DNA of 64,000 nucleotides from CAVTQZ01 sp963737015. Its GTDB lineage: Bacteria; Actinomycetota; Acidimicrobiia; Acidimicrobiales; UBA8190. Under the pieces are notes generated by a model. It saw only the letters and a list, made by a program, of their open reading frames with translations, did not search any database and had not been told where the DNA came from. Within the stretch, counting starts at the first letter, position 1. Every line of letters starts with the position of its first letter. The DNA is taken from assembly GCA_963737015.1 (NCBI GenBank), contig CAVTQZ010000001.1, positions 868,001-932,000 on the forward strand, written 5' to 3'. Below are positions 58,568 through 64,000 of this stretch, piece by piece. The translations under genes were made by a program, and so were the position numbers.

Positions 58568-59617
58568 TCAGATGAACCGCATCAGCTCGACCGCCACGAT
58601 CAACCATGCGCACGTCGTGATCACGCCGGGCAATCCCAGTCGTACGCTCGAGAACAGCAGGAGGAGGCAGCTGAACACGAAGAATTCGTCGAGGCTGCGA
58701 AAACCGACGTCACCGCCCCATATCCCCGAGGACAGACAGATCGAGAGGATGGTGTAGCCGATCCAGGCGATTCGTTCGTGAAGCAGTGCAGAGGTCCCAC
58801 GAAGTGACAAACCTGCAAGTCCTCCGATGATCAAGAGGGCTACGAACTCGCCGCACCACAAAAGTGCTCCGTAAGACGGAAGCAGGGGCACGAAGTGCGC
58901 CAGGCCCTTGGCGATGCCGACGAACGGCAAGCCCGCGTTCGCAGAGCCTGAGGCGTGGATCGGGAACCGACCGGTTTCGAGACGTCCCGCGATCTGCCAG
59001 CCTGCGAAGACAACCAGCGGGACGAACCAGGTTAGATCGTGGCTCGGAACTCGGCTGGTCGAAGGCGATCGGGAGTTCCCGGCCGAGCCTGGGTACCTCG
59101 GTTCCTGCTGCGAGCGACGGATCCGGCCTCTTGTGACCAGCTCGAGGACGCGTGCCGCTACAAGCGAGAAAAGGAGGACGAGAACAGTCTCCCGTGACAG
59201 CACCGCGACACTCAGCAGGACTGCGGCTACGACATTTCGTTTCTTGCGGATGGCCAGTAGCCCCGCCAGCGTGAAAAGGATGGCCGTGATCTCGGTCAGG
59301 TCGCGCGAGATGGTCCAGAGAAAGCCCCAGTAGCCCGCCATCAACAAGCCCCAAGCGGGATGACGGCGGGCCTCCCTTGCCAGTGCAGCGCTCACCCCGG
59401 CGGCCACACCGATCCCGAGCACGTTCACCAGCACGAGCATCGTCGGAACTACCGAGCTCTGGCCGCCTGAGAACAGCCACACCAAGGCGGGGTAACCGAC
59501 CCTCTGGATACGCGCTACCGAGTCGAACCGGACGCCGAAACCGCTGTGCGCCCAATCAAGGGGATTCAGCGCGAGGCGGTAGTAGAACTGCCCGTCGTAA
59601 CCTGCATAGGAATGCAC
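58568..59617 (-). CDS. polytopic membrane protein; true N-terminus probably upstream of 59617
   Basis: A protein of at least 349 aa with about eight hydrophobic helices (for example TMLVLVNVLGIGVAAGVSAA, VVAAVLLSVAVLSRETVLVL, FVPLVVFAGWQIA), the shape of GT-C-like or DUF2029-like membrane transferases. It contains YAGYDGQFYYRLALNPLDWA near the start, often seen in such transferases. The same frame continues upstream as LWIGAGATFVAAAFALLRFA, another helix, back to about 59800, but with no ATG, GTG or TTG. An indel or a rare start codon is likely. It lies downstream of the alcohol dehydrogenase gene. Confidence 0.72.
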   Translation of the reverse strand: MHSYAGYDGQFYYRLALNPLDWAHSGFGVRFDSVARIQRVGYPALVWLFSGGQSSVVPTMLVLVNVLGIGVAAGVSAALAREARRHPAWGLLMAGYWGFLWTISRDLTEITAILFTLAGLLAIRKKRNVVAAVLLSVAVLSRETVLVLLFSLVAARVLELVTRGRIRRSQQEPRYPGSAGNSRSPSTSRVPSHDLTWFVPLVVFAGWQIAGRLETGRFPIHASGSANAGLPFVGIAKGLAHFVPLLPSYGALLWCGEFVALLIIGGLAGLSLRGTSALLHERIAWIGYTILSICLSSGIWGGDVGFRSLDEFFVFSCLLLLFSSVRLGLPGVITTCAWLIVAVELMRFI

Positions 59618-59858
59618 AGAGACACCGTGTGGTAACCGGGCCGGGTCGACGTGCAGGAACCCGAGGACGATGAAAGCGCCGATGTGCCCATGGGTGGCGA
59701 TTGCGAAGCGCAGCAGAGCGAAGGCAGCGGCGACGAATGTGGCACCGGCACCGATCCACAGCGGGGACTGAGCCCGGGAATTCGTCCCCGTTATGACCCG
59801 GTGGAGTTTTTCACTCCACGTTTCGATGCTTGGCGCAATCCGAGGGAGCCTACGCGTT

Positions 59859-60887
59859 CTACGCGTTCGGGGTCGGTGAGGCCGTGCTCTTGACCTTGTC
59901 GGAGACGGCCACGACTTTCGTCACTTTTCCTGCTGCGAGAAGATCGAACGACCCGGGCAGTTTCTCCAACGAGGTCGGTCCGTCGACGATGCCACCTAGG
60001 CGCGCTCGTCCGTTTTCGAGCATGGAGACAGCGAGCTCCCAGTCCTCATTGTTGTAGCAATAGGAGGCCCGTACATCGAGCTCTTTGGTAAGCAAAATGC
60101 TCGGAGCGATCTGTGCGTCGTGCATCGACAGGCCGACGAGAACCACCACCGCACCGAGCGATGCGGCGCTCACGGCATCTGCGATAGCCGCAGGGCGCCC
60201 CGAGCACTCGAAGACGACCTCGGGCGCACCTCCTAGCGCATCGGAGATACCAGCGAAGTCCCCAGGGTGGGTAACGGCCGAAGCGCCCAGAGCAAATGCA
60301 TGTCGCTGCTTCACAGCGTGCCGATCGACCCCGACCCCAGGACCCATTCCCATGGTCGAGGCTGCGGTGAGCACTGCCAGCCCGGTCGGGCCGAGACCCA
60401 GAACGGCAAACGATGCGCCGTTCGAGGCAGCTCGATCCACGGCATGCACCGCGACCGCAAATGGGTCTGCGAACACGGCGTCGAGGACCTCTACGTCACC
60501 GACCCTCTGGCACAGACTGTCAGGCACCGCGATGCGCTCTGCGAAACCACCTTGACGCCCGATCCCGAGACCATGGGAGATGGCATCGGGACATAGCTGA
60601 TGCCGTCCTGTCGAGCACCATGCACACGACCCGCACCATGCATTCGGACGCACCACGACGACCTCTTCCTCCTCGAAGGACTTCGACTTGGAACCGGACA
60701 GAACGCTGCCGACCACTTCGTGGCCCAGGACGGCGCCTGAGGGAAAGCCTCCTGAAATCATCGACACGTCGGACCCGCACACGCCGCAGGCCAGGATCTC
60801 GAGGAGTAATTCGCCCGGCGCAGGAGAAGGCTCCGGGACATCCCTGACGACTAGCTGGTTCGCCGATTCGAGGACCGCTGCCCGCAC
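59859..60887 (-). CDS. zinc-dependent alcohol dehydrogenase (MDR family)
   Basis: A 342-aa medium-chain dehydrogenase. Catalytic zinc: ILACGVCGSDVSMISGG and AVLGHEVVG; structural zinc cysteines: WCGSCAWCSTGRHQLC; NAD(P) motif: SFAVLGLGPTGLAVLTAAST. The longer frame to 60950 has no family character. GTG 60887 lies 8 nt after a TACGGT -10 box (60901-60896, minus), fixing the start. The substrate is unknown. It is divergent from the GNAT gene at 60944. Confidence 0.88.
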   Translation of the reverse strand: MRAAVLESANQLVVRDVPEPSPAPGELLLEILACGVCGSDVSMISGGFPSGAVLGHEVVGSVLSGSKSKSFEEEEVVVVRPNAWCGSCAWCSTGRHQLCPDAISHGLGIGRQGGFAERIAVPDSLCQRVGDVEVLDAVFADPFAVAVHAVDRAASNGASFAVLGLGPTGLAVLTAASTMGMGPGVGVDRHAVKQRHAFALGASAVTHPGDFAGISDALGGAPEVVFECSGRPAAIADAVSAASLGAVVVLVGLSMHDAQIAPSILLTKELDVRASYCYNNEDWELAVSMLENGRARLGGIVDGPTSLEKLPGSFDLLAAGKVTKVVAVSDKVKSTASPTPNA

Positions 60888-60895
60888 GTGAAGCG

Positions 60896-60901
60896 ACCGT
60901 A
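60896..60901 (-). promoter_or_regulatory. -10 box TACGGT, leaderless start of the alcohol dehydrogenase
   Basis: Read on the minus strand, TACGGT lies 8 nt before GTG 60887, identifying the start inside a longer open frame. Confidence 0.45.
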
Positions 60902-60943
60902 CTCGACAGTGCGAACACGGCACCCATAGCATCCTCGGCCGAC

Positions 60944-62029
60944 GTGACACTGGTGAGCGACCCCGGGCTGTCTGATTACCGAGAAGTGCTCGACCGCCGC
61001 TACGCGGGCGACCCGTTCTTCGTCTACCCGGACATCGGGATCCTCGCCAAGATGCTCAACGGCCGATCTGCTTTCCTGGCCAGAGGGCGACTAAGGGCAT
61101 TCTCGGTTCGCGACGAGCTCGGTAGGCCCGTGTCCTTCGCGGTGGCATTCGTCGATCCCGGCCTCCAACAAAAGACCGGCGAGGCGACGGCCAGCATCGG
61201 CTTCTTCGAGGCGCTCGACGTCGACTCAGCGATCGAAGTCCTCGAGGCGGCCTGTGCCTGGCTCACCGAGCAGGGCGCGGCTGAGGCGTGGGCCTCGTTC
61301 AACGCCAATCCCTATTACCGCATGGGGGTGCGAGAGGACCGGTTCGACGAGCCTCCGTTCATCGCGTGCGCGTACGATCCCCCGTCGACCCGGGAGTTCC
61401 TCGGTGCTGCCGGGTTCCATCGGGTGAATCGCTACCTCAACTTCGAGATCGACCTGACGAAGCGACCGTGGGAGGGCGTCGCCCTATCCGCCTCCGGAGT
61501 TGGTGTCAGGCCGCTCTCGCGCCGGCAGTTCCGACGTGACGTGCTGACCTACGTCCACCTGCACAATGCAGCGTTCCGTACGGTTTGGGGCGAGGTGGAG
61601 ATCTCCGATGAGGAAGCGCTGCAATTATTGATGCGCTCACGCCTCGCCCTCGATCCGCGACTATTCCAGTTCGCGACTATGGAAGACAGCGACGTCGGGT
61701 TCGTGCTCTGCATGTCGAATCTCGGCGAGGCCCTTGCTCCGCTGCGGGTGCCGCTCACCTCGCCTCGAGGTGTCGCCAAGATGGCGCTCAACAGAAAACG
61801 GGCGCGTACAGTCGGCCTGCTTTCACTCGGCGTGCGTCCCGACCTGCATGGACGCGGGATCGGATCGAAGCTAGTCGCCACCGCACTCAAGAACGCCTCG
61901 AATATCGGGTTCGAACGGCTCGAGTACGCGCTCGTGGCCGAGAACAACGAGGTGTCGAAAGCGACCGCCGCCCGGTTCGGTGGGAAGCTCTGTCGCAGCT
62001 TTGGGATCTACGCCCGCCGCCTCGGCTGA
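60944..62029 (+). CDS. GNAT-like N-acetyltransferase domain protein
   Basis: A 361-aa protein, larger than a single GNAT domain. The C-terminal part has LLSLGVRPDLHGRGIGSKLV (acetyl-CoA motif A) and EYALVAENNEVSKATAARFG. The N-terminal half contains FNANPYYRMGVREDRFDEPP and FHRVNRYLNFEIDL, which suggests a second, degenerate domain. A TAGCAT -10-like box at 60927-60932 precedes GTG 60944 by 11 nt. The amidohydrolase gene begins 50 bp inside its 3' end. Confidence 0.75.
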   Translation: MTLVSDPGLSDYREVLDRRYAGDPFFVYPDIGILAKMLNGRSAFLARGRLRAFSVRDELGRPVSFAVAFVDPGLQQKTGEATASIGFFEALDVDSAIEVLEAACAWLTEQGAAEAWASFNANPYYRMGVREDRFDEPPFIACAYDPPSTREFLGAAGFHRVNRYLNFEIDLTKRPWEGVALSASGVGVRPLSRRQFRRDVLTYVHLHNAAFRTVWGEVEISDEEALQLLMRSRLALDPRLFQFATMEDSDVGFVLCMSNLGEALAPLRVPLTSPRGVAKMALNRKRARTVGLLSLGVRPDLHGRGIGSKLVATALKNASNIGFERLEYALVAENNEVSKATAARFGGKLCRSFGIYARRLG

Positions 62030-63617
62030 ATCCCAGCACGCCTTTGTCCACGGGCGCATCCTCACGATGCTCCCGGGTTCGTCGCGTCCCGAGGTGGTCG
62101 TGATCGAAGGGGATCGGATCGTGGCGGTCGGCGAGCGCGCCCTTCTCACCCGCTATCCGGAAGCAGTCATCGAAGATCTCCAAGGACGTTTCCTGTGCCC
62201 GGGGTTCATCGACGCCCACCACCATCTTTCGATCGCCGCGCTGCACCCCGAATGGGCGGATGTTTCGGCGGTCACCACAGCGGAGGAGCTCGCAGAAGCG
62301 CTCGTCGCGCAGGCAGCCAAGGAACCTGACACGCCATGGATCCGCGCTTCGGGTTGGAGCGACATCGGATCGGGCTTCGTCCCGGACCGGCGCAGCCTCG
62401 ACTCCATTGGCCTCGACCGGCCGGTAATCGTGGCGCACTACAGCCTCCACCAAGCTGTCGTCGACTCGCGCGCTCTGGAGGAACTGGGCATCGGCCGCGC
62501 AACGGCCGATCCTCCCGGGGGCGAGATCGGCCGCGAGGCGGACGGAAGCCCGAATGGGCTGCTGATCGAGCGCTCGTGGTCCGAGGCTCACCGGCGCTCT
62601 CTCGCTCCATACGACGATCCCGATCGCTGGGCTCACCACATCGAAGCCCTGGCGCGGAGCCTTCCCGCCCTTGGGATCACCGGGGTCCACGATGCAGCGT
62701 GTTCGCCTGAGGCCGAGGACGCGTATCTGCAGTTGGCCGCGCAAGATCGGCTCGCGGTTTCGGTGCTCGTATGTCCCCACTCATCTACGTTTTTCGATCC
62801 GCCAGACGGGTCTCGACTGTCCAGAGCCCCCACCGGAACGGGCGACGAGCGGGTCCGGATCGGTCCGGTGAAGCTCTTCGCCGACGGAGGGGTGGCTCCT
62901 GCTCTCGATTTTCACCTCGGGGGCGAGCACCTGACCTTCGGAACACTGTTCGCCGGTCTCGACGAGCACGTCGAAGAAGCGGTGTCGCGGGGCTTCAGAG
63001 TGGCAGTCCACGCCATCGGAAACGCGGGGTTGGATGCGGCCCTGTCGGCATTCACTTCCGTCGCCCGCAAGTACGAGACCGACCATCGTTTCCGCGTTGA
63101 ACATGCCTGCCTTGCCGCTCCCGAACAGCTACAACGCTTAGCGGAACTGGGAGGAGTAGCCGTGGTCCAACCTGGATTCCTCCATCACCTCGGTCGTCAG
63201 GTCGAAAACGTGGCTTTCGACGACGTCACCTGGCTCCCGTTCGCCGACATCCAACGCTCGGGCGCCGTCTTGGCCGCTTCGTCGGATTGTCCGTGCACCT
63301 TCTACGAACCGCTTCGGACGTCCGCCCATGGCGCAAACCGGCGGACCGGCTCGGGGCATGTGCTCGATGCCAACCAAGCCGTGTCGTACGAAGACTGGTT
63401 GCGCGCTTATACGGCAGGAGCCGCGTACGCGGGCGGCCAAGAGTCGGAGCGCGGTTCCCTGGCGCCGGGACTTCGTGCCGACCTCGTGGTACTCGAAGGA
63501 GAGCTCGACGCCGACCATCCACCGGCGGTCGCAGAAACCTGGATCGGAGGGCGCCTTGTTTATCGATCGCACGCGACGAACGGCTATGCCGATTCCCCTA
63601 ATCGGACCGGCGTCTGA
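61980..63617 (+). CDS. YtcJ-like amidohydrolase family metalloenzyme
   Basis: A ~545-aa amidohydrolase: LCPGFIDAHHHLSIAALHPE (metal HxH), EIGREADGSPNGLLIERSW, a K-like region VRIGPVKLFADGGVAPALDF, AVHAIGNAGLDAALSAF and VEHACLAAPEQL, matching the YtcJ/AmhX-type amidohydrolases. It probably hydrolyses an amide or formyl group; the substrate is unknown. GTG 61980 is the only reasonable start, so the gene overlaps the preceding GNAT gene by 50 bp. Confidence 0.87.
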   Translation: MGSSVAALGSTPAASAESQHAFVHGRILTMLPGSSRPEVVVIEGDRIVAVGERALLTRYPEAVIEDLQGRFLCPGFIDAHHHLSIAALHPEWADVSAVTTAEELAEALVAQAAKEPDTPWIRASGWSDIGSGFVPDRRSLDSIGLDRPVIVAHYSLHQAVVDSRALEELGIGRATADPPGGEIGREADGSPNGLLIERSWSEAHRRSLAPYDDPDRWAHHIEALARSLPALGITGVHDAACSPEAEDAYLQLAAQDRLAVSVLVCPHSSTFFDPPDGSRLSRAPTGTGDERVRIGPVKLFADGGVAPALDFHLGGEHLTFGTLFAGLDEHVEEAVSRGFRVAVHAIGNAGLDAALSAFTSVARKYETDHRFRVEHACLAAPEQLQRLAELGGVAVVQPGFLHHLGRQVENVAFDDVTWLPFADIQRSGAVLAASSDCPCTFYEPLRTSAHGANRRTGSGHVLDANQAVSYEDWLRAYTAGAAYAGGQESERGSLAPGLRADLVVLEGELDADHPPAVAETWIGGRLVYRSHATNGYADSPNRTGV

Positions 63618-63661
63618 CTCGTCAACATTCGGTGCTCGCCGCGCTCTTGGTGTCTGTTTCG

Positions 63662-63736
63662 TCGGGCTGGCCGGATTTGAACCGGCGACCTCTTGACCCC
63701 CAGTCAAGCGCGCTAACCAAGCTGCGCCACAGCCCG
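63662..63736 (-). tRNA. tRNA-Pro, anticodon GGG
   Basis: The minus strand folds as a tRNA: acceptor CGGGCTG pairs with CAGCCCG, the D-arm has GCGC/GCGC with GGTTA, the anticodon stem CTTGA/TCAAG encloses CTGGGGG with anticodon GGG, and the T-arm is GCCGG-TTCAAAT-CCGGC. The CCA tail is not encoded (ends with A then CGAAAC). It lies 44 bp after the amidohydrolase stop, on the opposite strand, and 21 bp from the convergent-direction partial gene. Confidence 0.95.
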
Positions 63737-63757
63737 TGTCGGTCCGAGCCTATGCCC

Positions 63758-64000
63758 TCATTGCGAGGTAGAACGTCCCGTGGTGTCCTCGGAGGACGAT
63801 CCAGCAGGCGTCAGACTTGGCCGTACCGACATGGTGAAGAAGTCACGTGGCCAATAGGACTCGAAGTAACGCCCGGGGGTCGACGCCATGTTCTGGAGCA
63901 GGTCCGTTCCATTCGACGCCGTTGCCTGCCCCGAGGGGATTGAGGGAGCGTAGGTCGCGAAGTTGACCCAGTCGGTGTTGATGTCGAGCTCCATGGCTCT
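63758..64000 (-). CDS. C-terminal fragment of a NAGPA-like phosphodiester glycosidase domain protein (gene continues outside window)
   Basis: The frame is open to the right-hand end of the window, so only the last ~80 residues are seen. RAMELDINTDWVNFATYAPS and the closing RYFESYWPRDFFTMSVR are typical of the C-terminal end of exported phosphodiester glycosidase (NAGPA-fold) proteins in actinobacteria, where MELDIN follows the active-site core. The last residues after that are Ser/Thr-rich. The gene reads toward the tRNA. Confidence 0.7.
   Translation of the reverse strand, partial: RAMELDINTDWVNFATYAPSIPSGQATASNGTDLLQNMASTPGRYFESYWPRDFFTMSVRPSLTPAGSSSEDTTGRSTSQ

Overview
The window reads as a piece of a GC-rich actinomycetotal chromosome, most likely from the class Acidimicrobiia or a close relative. 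This is an inference from gene content. It carries a complete Pup-proteasome locus (ARC/Mpa, Dop, Pup, PrcB, PrcA, PafA), Tat and signal-peptidase genes in the usual actinobacterial order, a DUF4193 protein, a DUF1707 protein, many GTG/TTG starts, and TANNNT -10 boxes 6-11 nt before start codons, which suggests leaderless mRNAs. I see no phage, insertion sequence or CRISPR array. One tRNA gene, tRNA-Pro(GGG), lies near the right end.

Layout. 1-1.7 kb: end of an acyl-CoA ligase and a small helical protein. 1.8-8.4 kb (minus): pentose-phosphate operon tkt-tal-zwf-pgl plus a LOG-family nucleotide phosphoribohydrolase. 8.5-10.1 kb: FIST sensor protein and a divergent hotdog thioesterase. 10.3-12.3 kb: three small membrane proteins, TrmI and a ferredoxin. 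12.5-20.7 kb: the Pup-proteasome locus, with a DUF1707/LiaF/nucleotide-cyclase fusion gene inserted between arc and dop. 20.8-26.8 kb: LepB, TatB, TatC, a Ski2/Mtr4-type helicase and a double-domain ThyX. 27.3-34.9 kb: an acidic DUF4193 protein, helical proteins, GNAT, NUDIX, HtrA, PIG-L deacetylase, a FemAB-like transferase and a conserved hypothetical. 35.1-40.5 kb: an accessory island with a polysaccharide pyruvyl-transferase-like protein, two paralogous PP-loop ATPases, a DUF1611/DgcN-like protein and a NAGPA-like phosphodiester glycosidase. 40.9-47.4 kb: VOC protein, phospholipase-C-like phosphoesterase, XRE regulator, luciferase-like oxidoreductase, GT28-like glycosyltransferase and an HpnJ-like B12 radical-SAM enzyme. 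47.4-52.5 kb (minus): merR, a nuclease-like gene, gcvT, gcvPA and gcvPB in one overlapping operon, without gcvH. 53-64 kb: gamma-carbonic anhydrase, apt, a zinc-ribbon/cyclase/ATPase/TPR giant protein, dienelactone hydrolase, a polytopic membrane protein, a zinc alcohol dehydrogenase, GNAT, amidohydrolase, tRNA-Pro and the C-terminal end of a second NAGPA-like protein.

Two points cut across the window. First, at least six genes that should be intact carry exactly one single-base indel each: tal, dop, the helicase, the FemAB-like gene, the second PP-loop gene and the cyclase-ATPase. A seventh gene lacks a usable start. Every correction restores a family-typical sequence, so the simplest reading is residual sequencing or assembly error, but real decay cannot be excluded from sequence alone. 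Second, the best candidate for an undescribed system is the 35-40.5 kb island. It pairs two homologous PP-loop/CxxCxxC enzymes with a DUF1611 protein, a pyruvyl-transferase-like protein and a phosphodiester glycosidase. This is a plausible glycopolymer- or peptide-modifying pathway with no visible described equivalent.
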